From Candidatus Blautia faecipullorum (GTDB lineage Bacteria; Bacillota; Clostridia; Lachnospirales; Lachnospiraceae): DNA of 33,230 bases. Shown here piece by piece: positions 1 to 7,900 of this stretch. The notes beneath the pieces are model-generated. The model saw only the letters and a list, made by a program, of their open reading frames with translations, had not been told where the DNA came from and searched no databases. The position numbers and the translations under genes are program-made. Position 1 is the first letter of the stretch. Every line of letters begins with the position of its first letter. Location: positions 1 through 33,230 of the forward strand of contig DXEG01000026.1 in NCBI GenBank assembly GCA_019115125.1. Direction: 5' to 3'.

Positions 1-122
1 TCATTCAGATAATTGTCGGTGTGGCTGTTTATGCCGTGGTTCTTCTATTACTGAGAGATGACTACTTGATAAGGTTCGGCAGACAGTTTGTTGAAAGATT
101 GAGAGGAAAGATGATGAAGTAA
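1..122 (+). CDS. C-terminal end of a membrane protein, probably a polysaccharide flippase (partial)
   Basis: The reading frame is open from the window edge and ends at TAA 120-122. The visible 39 residues hold one strongly hydrophobic stretch (IIVGVAVYAVVLLLL) followed by a short basic tail ending in GKMMK. That is how the last membrane helix and cytoplasmic tail of Wzx/MATE-type flippases look. The position directly before licD-type genes fits a lipid-linked polymer exporter. The family call rests on context and hydrophobicity only, because the body of the gene lies outside the window. Confidence 0.5.
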   Translation, partial: IQIIVGVAVYAVVLLLLRDDYLIRFGRQFVERLRGKMMK

Positions 123-195
123 ATTCTCTTGCCGAAATGAGAATTGAACTAAGCAAAAAGTAAAGGCGGAACAATGCCTTGGTTAGGAGTGTATT

Positions 196-1119
196 ATGAT
201 TCCATTGAAGATTGAATTACCGGAAGGATTTCTTGATGAAGAGGTTCGTTGCGGATATACAGTAACAAAGCAGATGAAAGAAGTCTGGGCAGTTGAACTT
301 GATCTTGCTGTGCAGTTACTGGATGTTTGCAAAAGACATAATATTCAGGTTTTTGCGGAGGCAGGCACTCTTTTGGGAGCGGCTAGACATAAAGGGTTTA
401 TTCCATGGGATGATGACATGGACTTTTGCATGATGCGTAGCGAATATGATAAGTTTTGTAAAATTGCTCCTGCAGAATTTAAGGAACCATACTTCTTTCA
501 GACAGGCTATACGGAGCCAGAGTGCATGAGAGGACATGCACAATTAAGAAATAGCATGACAACAGGAATTATAAAAGTTGAGGCAGGAATGCATGATTTT
601 AATCAGGGAATCTTTATTGATATTTTTCCGTTGGACGAACTATATGATGATAATAAAGGGTTCAAGCAACAAAAAAAGAGGGCGGATCACGCACAGGATA
701 TGTTTCAACGCATTAATGATTATCTATATACAAAGCATAAAAAAAACTTTCTAAAACTTGTTTATTGTAAGATTGCAGATATGATGTGCAGTCGAGCAGA
801 CTGGTTTAACAAATATGAGCAGTCGTTGCAAGAAGCAAACGGAAAGGGAAATGAGCGTGTATCTCTTCTGTGTTTGATGCCTGTTGCTTTAAAATATGCT
901 CGAATAAAAACTGCATACGATAAGGTTGAAATGCTTCCATTTGAAAATCTCACTTTTCCAGCACCAGCAGGTTATGAGAGCGTTTTGGCAGATTTATATG
1001 GAGACTGGCATAAGTTTGTTAAGGGATCATCAGTTCACGGCGGCGTCTATTATGATACTAGTAATTCGTATAAAAAATATCTCAGCGGTGAATTGGAAAT
1101 TAAAAGCTTTGATAAGTAA
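196..1119 (+). CDS. licD: LicD-family phosphotransferase (phosphocholine transfer to a surface polymer)
   Basis: LicD proteins transfer phosphocholine (or a related phospho-group) from a CDP-activated donor to a sugar of a teichoic acid or capsule repeat, at the cytoplasmic face. The 307-residue length is normal. The hallmark segment lies at residues 57-86: GTLLGAARHKGFIPWDDDMD, then a Tyr-Asp-Lys-Phe element. The acidic WDDDMD cluster is the expected metal/nucleotide site. The ATG at 196 has TTAGGAG 8 bases upstream. The fused CDP-choline-making enzyme at 1568 would supply its donor. The acceptor polymer cannot be read from this window. LicD homologues that move other phospho-groups exist, so the choline specificity is inferred from the neighbour. 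Confidence 0.88.
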   Translation: MIPLKIELPEGFLDEEVRCGYTVTKQMKEVWAVELDLAVQLLDVCKRHNIQVFAEAGTLLGAARHKGFIPWDDDMDFCMMRSEYDKFCKIAPAEFKEPYFFQTGYTEPECMRGHAQLRNSMTTGIIKVEAGMHDFNQGIFIDIFPLDELYDDNKGFKQQKKRADHAQDMFQRINDYLYTKHKKNFLKLVYCKIADMMCSRADWFNKYEQSLQEANGKGNERVSLLCLMPVALKYARIKTAYDKVEMLPFENLTFPAPAGYESVLADLYGDWHKFVKGSSVHGGVYYDTSNSYKKYLSGELEIKSFDK

Positions 1120-1140
1120 ATTTTTGAGGAGGGCATAAGC

Positions 1141-1472
1141 TTGAAACAAGGTTTTCTATTTGGAGCAGGGGCGGAAATTGATTATGACATGCCGTCCGGT
1201 GGCACCTTTGCCTTAGATATTTTCTGTCAGGATGAAACATCTGCAAAAGAGGAATTTAAGGCGATGCGTGATGCTATTGATCCCCGTCAAGATATGCGAC
1301 TCAATGGTTGTCGCAGGATTATCGCACAAAAAACATCAACTGTTACGGCAAAGCAGTCTTTGAGAGCATCATTAAAGACACAATAGAACATAATCGGACG
1401 AAGATAATAGAGAATTTAAATAGATTCGACATCGGGGCAGTGTCTATAGTTGACAGGAAAGGAAAAGCGTAA
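1141..1472 (+). pseudogene. Frameshifted, truncated remnant of a SIR2-like/Rossmann hypothetical protein
   Basis: A TTG start with GGAGGG 7 bases upstream opens a frame with a glycine-rich nucleotide-binding look (GFLFGAGAE, then MPSGG). The frame stays protein-like to about residue 51 (near base 1293), then becomes basic and low-complexity until its stop at 1386. From 1293 another frame takes over, reading YATQWLSQDYRTKNIN and continuing without a stop to TAA 1470-1472. The two halves read as one protein broken by an indel near 1290. I recall similar N-termini in SIR2-like proteins linked to phage defence, but I could not check this. No plausible C-terminal domain follows, so the gene is also truncated. 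Confidence 0.5.
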
Positions 1473-1567
1473 CCGCCAAATATTCCTGCGGATTTTCTTG
1501 TCCCAGTTTTTCTTTTTCATGAGACAAAGCATGTCACGAATATAACTGATTAATAGGAGGTACCCCG

Positions 1568-3184
1568 ATGAACGCAATAATCTTAGCGGCTGGTAAGTCA
1601 AATCGATTCGCACCGTTTATATATGAGAAACCTAAAAGCCTATTCAGAGTGAAAGGTGAAATACTAATTGAACGGCAAATCGAGCAGCTTCATCAGGCAG
1701 GCATAAACGAGATTTATATTGTTGTCGGTTATATGAAGGAGAAGTTTTTCTATTTAGAGCAGAAATATGGTGTGCATCTTATACCGAATAATGAATTTGG
1801 AAGAAAAGGAAATCTGTATTCGCTCTATATGGCAAGAAAATATCTTTCCAATACTTTTGTATGCTGCGGCGATCATTATTTCGTGAATAATCCTTTTGAT
1901 TTTACAAATGATGAAAACTGTTCATACCGAGCATGTGCGAGAATTGATGGCAAATTCCGTGAGTTTGGAGTTGAAATATCCGATGCCGATGTGATTACTT
2001 CGATTACCGTTGGTGGCTGCGATTCTTGGGCAATGGTGGGATATGCCTATTTTAATGAGAGATTTAGTAGGGAGTTCCGTGGTTTCATGGAACAGGAAAT
2101 TAATGATTTTGGCGTCGCCCCAATGTTCTGGGAAGAATTTTATGGGAATCATATAAAGCAACTTACGCTCTACACCAAAAAGTATGAAGCTTGTGAGATG
2201 CTTGATTTTGATAGCATAGATGATTTGAGAACGTTCGATTCTGAGTTTTTGATTAACGTAGATTCGGAAATTATTTCAAACATCTGTGATACTCTGAAAT
2301 GTGAGCCTAATGATATCAAAGATATTTCTGTAATCAATGCAGGGCTTACTAATGTTTCGTTTGCTTTTACGGTGGAATCTGGGTGGGGAGCAAAAGGGGA
2401 AAATTCCTCAATCAAATACGTTTACCGTCATCCAGGTGGAACCGCTGGCAACCTTATTGACCGTCAGGCTGAATTATTCGCGCAGATGTCTGCAAAGGAT
2501 ATCGGCATAGACAAGTCTGTTATCCACATGGAGCTTTCCGGTTGGAAGGTCTCGTATTTCGTCCATAATGCAAAAAACTGTAATTTTGAAAAATATGATG
2601 AACAGTTGAAAGTCGCGATGGAATATCTGCACAGGCTTCATGCTGTAAAGTCGGATAGCACTGTGAAAGTATTCGATGACGTTGCTGAAGGTAAGAAGCT
2701 CATGAACATTGCTTCTGCAACCAAGGGGAATCTTCAGAAAGAGTTTGCTGAAATTATAGAAAAGGTAGATAAGCTTTATCCACTGGTAAAGGCGGATGCA
2801 GAGCGTTTAGGCTATGTATTGGTCCTGTGTCATAACGACACCTATGAGCCAAACTACCTTTATGATGATAATGGCGAAATTTACCTGATTGACTGGGAAT
2901 ACGCAGGAATGAATTATGCAGCAAATGACATCGGCTGCATACTCTGCCGCTATGACTGGACAGATGCGCAGATTGAACGATATTTGAAAGCTTACGTTGG
3001 ACGGGAACTGACAGAGGATGAACATAGATACTACATGGCATTTTTGCCAATCTCTGCATTCTATTGGTTCTGCTGGGGACTATATAAAGGCAGCGTCGGA
3101 GATGATGACAGCTTTTTCTTCCTGCCAGCTTATCGAAATCTTGTGAGATTCATTGATAAGGCTCTAGAAAGCTATGGTGCGTGA
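1568..3184 (+). CDS. licC/licA: Fused phosphocholine cytidylyltransferase / choline kinase (LicC-LicA type)
   Basis: This is a two-enzyme fusion of 538 residues. The N-terminal third (about 1-230) is a nucleotidyltransferase with the signature LAAGKSNRFAP followed by KPKSLFRVKGE, matching LicC, which makes CDP-choline from CTP and phosphocholine. The rest (about 250-538) is a choline/aminoglycoside-type kinase. It has the catalytic-loop motif VLCHNDTYEPNYLY and the metal-binding segment LIDWEYAGMN, as in LicA. Together they would turn choline into CDP-choline for LicD. The start ATG has GGAGG 9 bases upstream. The end overlaps the first possible start of the next frame by 11 bases, so transcription is probably joint. 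No LicB-type choline importer is visible here. Confidence 0.85.
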   Translation: MNAIILAAGKSNRFAPFIYEKPKSLFRVKGEILIERQIEQLHQAGINEIYIVVGYMKEKFFYLEQKYGVHLIPNNEFGRKGNLYSLYMARKYLSNTFVCCGDHYFVNNPFDFTNDENCSYRACARIDGKFREFGVEISDADVITSITVGGCDSWAMVGYAYFNERFSREFRGFMEQEINDFGVAPMFWEEFYGNHIKQLTLYTKKYEACEMLDFDSIDDLRTFDSEFLINVDSEIISNICDTLKCEPNDIKDISVINAGLTNVSFAFTVESGWGAKGENSSIKYVYRHPGGTAGNLIDRQAELFAQMSAKDIGIDKSVIHMELSGWKVSYFVHNAKNCNFEKYDEQLKVAMEYLHRLHAVKSDSTVKVFDDVAEGKKLMNIASATKGNLQKEFAEIIEKVDKLYPLVKADAERLGYVLVLCHNDTYEPNYLYDDNGEIYLIDWEYAGMNYAANDIGCILCRYDWTDAQIERYLKAYVGRELTEDEHRYYMAFLPISAFYWFCWGLYKGSVGDDDSFFFLPAYRNLVRFIDKALESYGA

Positions 3185-3236
3185 TAAAGATGTGGTGTAT
3201 AAGGAAGAGAAAATAAGGCGAATCGAGGGCAAGAAG

Positions 3237-3983
3237 ATGAATGTAGCGATAATTCTGGCCGGTGGTACTGGAACACGAGTAGGTGCTGGTAGGCCAAAAC
3301 AATTTATAGAAGTGCTTGGGAAGCCAGTTCTTGCATATACCTGTGAGATTTTCCAGGAGAATAAACGTATCGATGCTATTGAAGTTGTCTGCCATCATGA
3401 CTGGATGGACTACTGCAAAGAGATGGTGGAAAAATATGAGCTGACTAAGTTAAAATGGATTGTTCCAGGCGGTGATACCTTCCAGGATTCTGTTATGAAC
3501 GGGAAGCGGAACTTGGAAGGGCTTATTGGAAAAGAGTTAAGTCTTGACGATAATGTCTACATTCAGTATGGCGGTGCACCATTCACTAGTCAGAAAATAG
3601 TCAATGCTGTAATTGATATGACAGAAGAACGCGGAAGCGCTGTTACCGGCACGCCGTGTTATCAGTTGATGGCATTGAAAAATGATGGTGATGACACGAG
3701 AACAAGCAATTGGATAGATAGAGATAAATACACTCAGATTGCTTGCCCTTATGGTTTCCGTTTCTCCTATCTTTTGGATGTTTACAAGAGAGCCGAAGAA
3801 CAGGGATTGATTGATAAGATTGAGCCGCATACCACAAGCTTGATGTTCGCACTTGGAGATACAATCAACTTGGCGTACGGAGACCAGACGAACATCAAGA
3901 TAACGACGAAAGAGGATCTTGATATGTTCGTGGGGTATGTGCTGATGAAAGATAAATTAACAAAGGAGAATCACAATGAATAA
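3237..3983 (+). CDS. IspD/TarI-family cytidylyltransferase (polyol-phosphate type likely)
   Basis: The family uses CTP to activate methylerythritol-4-phosphate (IspD) or ribitol-5-phosphate (TarI). The 248-residue protein opens with the nucleotide-binding loop IILAGGTGTRVGAGRPKQF. I chose ATG 3237 because the protein there matches the family start; an upstream ATG at 3174 would add 21 charged, non-conserved residues. The usual Asp-Ala-Ala-Arg-Pro active-site segment reads QYGGAPFTS here, so the conserved Arg is missing. That departs from IspD and favours a specialised polyol activator in polymer synthesis, as does the neighbourhood. Substrate specificity is inferred, not seen. Confidence 0.75.
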   Translation: MNVAIILAGGTGTRVGAGRPKQFIEVLGKPVLAYTCEIFQENKRIDAIEVVCHHDWMDYCKEMVEKYELTKLKWIVPGGDTFQDSVMNGKRNLEGLIGKELSLDDNVYIQYGGAPFTSQKIVNAVIDMTEERGSAVTGTPCYQLMALKNDGDDTRTSNWIDRDKYTQIACPYGFRFSYLLDVYKRAEEQGLIDKIEPHTTSLMFALGDTINLAYGDQTNIKITTKEDLDMFVGYVLMKDKLTKENHNE

Positions 3984-4053
3984 CGCATTTAACGACGTCA
4001 AAAATCAAATGGGGGATAGCTTTTTGCCGCTGCATTACACTGCAACAGCTTGA
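3976..4053 (+). pseudogene. 5' stub of the next polymer-cluster gene, cut by an IS66 remnant
   Basis: ATG 3976 has AAAGGAG 7 bases upstream and overlaps the stop of the preceding gene in an ATGAATAA arrangement typical of a coupled operon. The frame gives MNNAFNDVKNQMGDSF and then runs into unrelated sequence, ending at TGA 4051-4053 just before transposase-like coding sequence. It reads as the start of a gene lost to the insertion. The product is unknown. Confidence 0.5.
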
Positions 4054-4067
4054 ATTTGAGGCGTGTT

Positions 4068-4835
4068 ATGGCCCCGATCTTTACCGAAGAACAACTGAAC
4101 AGGGAGGACATACTCTCACTGGTAAAGATCATGTAGGATCATTATCAGAAACAGGAAACAAAAATCCAGCTCCTGGAAGAGAAAACAAAGGAACTGGAAT
4201 TCCTGAACGCAATGCTCTCCGACCGTCTTACCCTTGCCCAGAGGAAACGGTTTGACGTATCCAGCGAAAAATATGCGGATGGATATACCCAGCTGAACCT
4301 GTTTAACGAAGCAGACCCGAATGTCCCGGAGCCGGACCTGGAAGATGTCCATCCGGGCTCCTATAGGAGGAAGAATCGTTCCGGAAAAAAAGAGGAGGAT
4401 CTTTCTTCCTTTGGGACAACGGAAGTGATCGAGTATAAGTTGACCGGTGCTGACCGTTATTGCCCGGAATGCAATACGAAATACAAGGTTGTCACAAAGG
4501 AAACTGTAAAGCGCCTGAAATTCGTCCCTGCCCGGTTTGAAGTGATAGAGGAAGTGACATTTGTTTACAGCTGCCCAAAATGCGGCCTGATGAAAGAAGA
4601 GCTGCTCCGGAGTAACTATTTACACGGAGACGAGAGCAGGACCCAGGTGATCGATGAACTGGACCAGAAGGGTTCCACGCAGAACTGGATGTGGGTCTAT
4701 CTCACGGATGGATACAGCGGCTCACCGCAGATGGTCCTCTTCCAGTACGAAAGGACCCGTGCAGGATACCATCCGGTGGAATTCCTTGGAGATTCGTTCC
4801 ATGGATCTTTCACCTGCGATGAATACCAGGCATAA
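4068..4835 (+). pseudogene. Degenerate IS66-family transposase (TnpC) remnant
   Basis: From ATG 4068 the frame reads as an IS66 TnpC N-terminus (MAPIFTEEQLNREDILSL), is broken by TAG 4134-4136, then continues in frame through the typical leucine-zipper-like segment, the LTLAQRKRF segment and a zinc-finger pair (CPECNTKY and CPKCG). Right after CPKCG it jumps to MKEELLRSNYLH, a part of IS66 transposases that normally lies well further on. About a hundred or more residues of the catalytic region are therefore deleted without breaking the frame. The sequence ends at DEYQA, short of the C-terminal region. No terminal inverted repeats were found. The element is dead. Confidence 0.85.
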
Positions 4836-5075
4836 GGGCAGCAGCTTAGCCCACCACCTTATACAGTCCTTTGAGCCGCGGGAAGTTGATTACCAGACCG
4901 CCCATGAAATCGGGCGGCAGCTTGCCGACGCTGTAACCAAAGGACAGCATGAGTATGTTTTGACGACGCACATTGATAAAGGTCATATCCATAATCACAT
5001 CATTTTTTGTGCTGCTAACTTCGTAGATCACCACAAGTACGTTTCCAACAGACGGACATATTACGGCATAAGCCC
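4831..5075 (+). pseudogene. Internal fragment of a MobA/VirD2-type relaxase
   Basis: Starting inside the end of the IS66 remnant, another frame encodes a relaxase core piece: an LAHHLIQSF segment, a VDYQTAHEIG segment, and the metal-binding histidine motif THIDKGHIHNHIIF, followed by YVSNRRTYYGI. The HxDxxHxHNH pattern is the hallmark of conjugative relaxases that nick DNA at oriT. Both the N-terminal catalytic tyrosine region and the C-terminal half are missing. The fragment then abuts the 3' end of a VirB4 gene on the other strand. It is a relic of an integrative conjugative element (ICE). Confidence 0.8.
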
Positions 5076-6281
5076 CGCTTCCTGCTGATAGTCAAGGCGG
5101 GTCAGGGCGCAATTATATTTCTGTGCGATACCCGCCGCCGCGAACACGTCATTTTCAAGTTTCTGCTTCGTGTCTGCCATGTTCACCACAAGGAACGTGA
5201 GTAAGAACATTCTTTCATTGCGGCTCTGTAAGTCCTGCAACAAATTCTTTGCTTCCGCGCCGAACGTGGCAAGGTCAGAGGGGATAATGTCCATGTCGTA
5301 CCCGCTGCGGACGGCTTTTTTCTGTTCCTCGATTTTCATTTTGTCTAAGTCTGTTATCTTGCGTTTGATGGTCTTGATTGCTTCGGTCTGGTCGATACTC
5401 TTGATATGCAGATTGACAATCACGCCTGTTTCAAGGTCGAGAATGTCCGCAAGCATACGGTCGTTCAGCTCCGGCGCAAGTATCTGCAAGAACGATACCG
5501 CGCCGATTTTGCGCCCCATGCGGAATGTGCACCCCTCGCCAAAGCGGAAAGAGGACGGGGCGATAAAATCCTTTGTGGTAAGCCCGGACGGGGCAAGCCA
5601 AGCCCAATCAAAGGTGAACGGCTCGCCCTCCGGGTGGAATACGCCGTGTAAGGTCTGCAAGCGGTCATAGCCTGTCATGGGGCGGGCGGTCACGCCAAGC
5701 ACTTTGAAATTGTTCAGTATGTCGGTTTCAATGCGGGCAAGCCGCGCCTTTGCTGCGTTCAGATTGTCGGCTTCGATACTGAATGTGATGTACTTGTGCT
5801 TTTCAAGCCCGTTGTTGCCCTTTGCAAGCTGATTTTTCAGCATATCCGCGTATTCGGTACGGATAGAGTTGAAAGCGTCGTCCTGCGGGGCAATGTCGAT
5901 AGCCTTTTGCGCTTTTTCCTGCTGTGTCCCCTGATTGATGAAAGAGAGCTGCACCGACACGGAAGCGTCAAAGTAGTTTAAGAAGTCGCACCAGTTTTCA
6001 AAAATGGCGGTCTTGTCGTCTGCCTGTGCAAGCTGATAGTTAATGTCGTCGTACTCCATGCTTTTACTGTATTTTTTTGCCGATACCCGGCAGATACCGT
6101 CCGGGTACATCTGCAAATAGGGGATAGTCTGCTGCGCGGTGTGCGCCTTGCCGTTGCCCTTTGCCTGTTGGATAAGGGCGGCGATCTGTTTCTTTTCGGC
6201 GCGGGTCAGCTTGCGTTTAGCCTTTGCAGGGCTTACTTCCTGCGCCGCGCCTTGTTTCTTTGTGTGCTGTGCCTTTGACAA
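5061..6281 (-). pseudogene. virB4: Truncated VirB4-type conjugation ATPase (N-terminal half only)
   Basis: VirB4 ATPases power type IV secretion in conjugative elements. About 406 residues remain, including the conserved segments YLQMYPDGICRV and RNERMFLLTF, and the frame stops soon after LDYQQEAGLM. Full-length relatives in clostridial ICEs are about twice as long, so the Walker A/B ATPase region is absent and the product cannot work. I prefer the TTG at 6281, which has GGAGG 9 bases upstream. The frame is open up to a TTG at 6371 that overlaps the prgI stop but has no visible ribosome site. PrgI directly upstream is the normal T4SS gene order. The 3' end was replaced by the relaxase fragment. 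Confidence 0.85.
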
Positions 6282-6363
6282 TCGCTGATACCTCCTTTTC
6301 AAGTTTTCGTTGCCGTTCCAAAACGGCGTATAGGTTTTCTGTCTGGTAGGGTCGTTCCTTTGG

Positions 6364-6633
6364 TCAGACAAACTTTGTCTGAATGATGTTTTTTACCACC
6401 ACTTCAAGGGGCTGTCCGTGTTTCTCATACATGGCAATGAGGAAACAGGGCAGCATGACAAGTATCATCACGAATGCCGCAAGGCTCGTTCCCGCACTGT
6501 CTTTGAGTAAAAAGAAAAGCGGCAGTCCGATAATGAGGGCTACCGCAAAACAAATGATTTGACGTTTGGTAAGGTTTAAGGCAACCTTTGTCTTGATACG
6601 GGATAAGTCTTTCGGTACGGGTACATACGCCAT
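6364..6633 (-). CDS. prgI: PrgI-family membrane protein of a conjugative element
   Basis: PrgI proteins are small inner-membrane parts of Gram-positive conjugation machines, encoded just before VirB4. This 89-residue protein has the family start YVPVPKDLSRIKTKV, two hydrophobic helices (about residues 27-43 and 50-68), and the tail QPLEVVVKNIIQTKF. The ATG has AAAGGAGG 6 bases upstream. It appears intact, but upstream it is fused to a RepA tail and downstream to a truncated virB4. It is therefore an orphan with no machine to serve. Confidence 0.85.
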   Translation of the reverse strand: MAYVPVPKDLSRIKTKVALNLTKRQIICFAVALIIGLPLFFLLKDSAGTSLAAFVMILVMLPCFLIAMYEKHGQPLEVVVKNIIQTKFV

Positions 6634-6671
6634 TGAATACCTCCTTTCGCTGTTGGTTGTTGAAAGTTCCC

Positions 6672-6960
6672 CATGAGGTCTACAATCTCATTCAGACGGT
6701 CGCGGTCAATGCTGCTGTCCTGCAAGAGAAAGTCATACTCGATATTGTCCTTGATGATTTCCTCATAGATTTTGTATGCGTCACTCTTTCCTGTTTCTTT
6801 CCGTTCCGGCGGCGTAGCCGCTGTGTCCTGCTCCAAAGGCAGGGGATTTAGGGATGGATAGGAATGGAATGGGTACTTGATAAATCCGTTTTTGATAAAT
6901 CGGTCTTTGGTAAGTCAGTTCTTTGTATCTCTTTATTTAATTGCGTTGGATTTGTACGGA
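6672..6960 (-). pseudogene. C-terminal remnant of an ICE replication initiator (RepA-like, DUF6017-type)
   Basis: On the minus strand, bases 6672 to about 6850 encode NPLPLEQDTAATPPERKE and then SDAYKIYEEIIKDNIEYDFL, ending at EIVDLM. I recognise this as the start of the C-terminal domain of RepA-type proteins in Tn1549-like ICEs. Upstream, from about 6850 to 6960, the frame shifts and reads a repetitive TDLPKTDLSKTDLS linker, as such proteins have. The gene is cut at both ends and frameshifted near 6850. Its 3' cut lands just before the prgI ribosome site, so the DNA normally lying between repA and prgI has been deleted. The domain name is from memory. Confidence 0.65.
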
Positions 6961-7170
6961 AAAAGCAGCCGCAGGCGAGATGCTTCTTACGGCCTGTAAA
7001 GAATATCCGATGGCCGAGCCTGCGGAAATTGGTAGCTATCGTGGTTCAAACTGGAAGTTTTCTATGATACCTTCAATGCCTATTACTGTTTATATCTTTG
7101 CGGAAAGGCAAAGCACAAAGTAGATTTAGGTACTGATCCAATGGGTAGTCTGACCCGAAATATGGGCAGT
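6959..7170 (+). pseudogene. C-terminal remnant of an ICE SNF2-helicase/DNA-methylase megaprotein
   Basis: Frame one reads EKAAAGEMLLTACKEYPMAE and EIGSYRG. Near 7045 a single-base shift moves the match to another frame, which reads KLEVFYDTFNAYYCLYLCG and VDLGTDPMGSLTR. Together these match, from memory, the far C-terminal part of the giant SNF2/N6-methylase protein common in clostridial ICEs. The match ends near 7160 and the frame runs on into the next small gene. It is a frameshifted fragment with no function. Confidence 0.6.
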
Positions 7171-7209
7171 ATAATAAGTGTAGAATTGAAACTATCGGAG
7201 GTGAGAGCG

Positions 7210-7539
7210 GTGGCTGACGAGTTCAGATTTGAAACCTTTGTAGATGTCCACAGCAATATCTTTCGTGAATATCTAAGCTCCGTGATTGCGAAACTGTCGG
7301 AAAGCAATGAGGACCACCGAGCCATTCAGGAACAGATGGAAGCGATATTTCAACAATATCCCAAAGTGCTGGAGGCTGTTGATACCGAAACAGCAGCGGA
7401 ATTATCCCAGCAGGAATGTGCGGCTTTGATTAAAGTCATGGAGCTTAGGAACAATCTTGCAGATATTGAAATGCAGACGGTTTACTTCCGTGGCTGTTAT
7501 GATGGTATCGGGTATCTGAAAAAAGCAGGAATTTTATAA
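7210..7539 (+). CDS. Small hypothetical protein of clostridial conjugative elements
   Basis: GTG 7210 has GGAGGTGAG 7 bases upstream, which decides the start; the frame is open further 5' only because it continues from the methylase remnant. The 109-residue product is acidic and mostly helical by composition, with segments VDVHSNIFREYLSSVIAKL and ELRNNLADIEMQTVYFRGCY. It has no membrane helix or signal peptide. I recall near-identical small proteins among accessory genes of Tn1549-like ICEs (possibly DUF6664), with no known function. It is the last ICE-type gene before the AT-rich operon. Confidence 0.6.
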   Translation: MADEFRFETFVDVHSNIFREYLSSVIAKLSESNEDHRAIQEQMEAIFQQYPKVLEAVDTETAAELSQQECAALIKVMELRNNLADIEMQTVYFRGCYDGIGYLKKAGIL

Positions 7540-7621
7540 CTGAATAATCAAAAAGGCGGCATTGGCGCAAATCCGATGCTGATTTTAAAAATAAAATGTA
7601 TTAGAAATTGAACATATTATA

Positions 7622-7650
7622 TTGTTTAAAGAATCTTTTGTTAGTATAAT
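7622..7650 (+). promoter_or_regulatory. Sigma-A-type promoter of the defence-like operon
   Basis: TTGTTT (7622-7627) and TATAAT (7645-7650) are separated by 17 bases. This lies 42 bases before the XRE-gene ATG and is the only convincing promoter ahead of the four-gene operon. Confidence 0.7.
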
Positions 7651-7657
7651 AGAATAT

Positions 7658-7681
7658 AATCATTTCAGGAATCATTTCGGG
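7658..7681 (+). repeat. Tandem 12-bp direct repeat, candidate operator
   Basis: AATCATTTCAGG (7658-7669) is followed at once by AATCATTTCGGG (7670-7681), with one mismatch. The pair fills the space between the -10 box and the ribosome site of the XRE gene. That is where a repressor bound in tandem would block transcription. Confidence 0.5.
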
Positions 7682-7691
7682 GAGGTGCGTA

Positions 7692-7898
7692 ATGGCTATT
7701 ACATATAACAAGCTGTGGAAATTGTTGATTGATAAAGGAATGACAAAAGTACAATTGAAGGAAATTACTGGAATGGGTCCTGGTACGTTAGCTAAACTGG
7801 GAAAAAATCAACGAGTAAGTCTGGAAGTTTTAGAAAGAATATGTAAAGAACTTCATTGTAATTTTGGTGATATTATAGATTATAAAGAGGAGCACTAG
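7692..7898 (+). CDS. Small XRE-family transcriptional regulator of the operon
   Basis: The 68-residue protein is almost entirely a Cro/CI-type helix-turn-helix domain: MTKVQLKEITGMGPGTLAKL forms the helix pair, followed by VSLEVLERICKELHCNFGDI. Such stand-alone HTH proteins often control restriction-modification genes so that methylation precedes cutting. The ATG has GGGGAGG upstream. Its stop lies 2 bases before the ATG of the methyltransferase-nuclease gene, so the two are surely co-transcribed. Autoregulation through the tandem repeat at 7658-7681 is an inference. Confidence 0.88.
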   Translation: MAITYNKLWKLLIDKGMTKVQLKEITGMGPGTLAKLGKNQRVSLEVLERICKELHCNFGDIIDYKEEH

Positions 7899-7900
7899 CC

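Noticed and set aside
1416-1613. Minus-strand 65-codon frame after the SIR2-like remnant
   Set aside because: No ribosome site, and it overlaps the start of the licC/licA gene. The 1473-1567 gap holds only the GGAGG of that gene.
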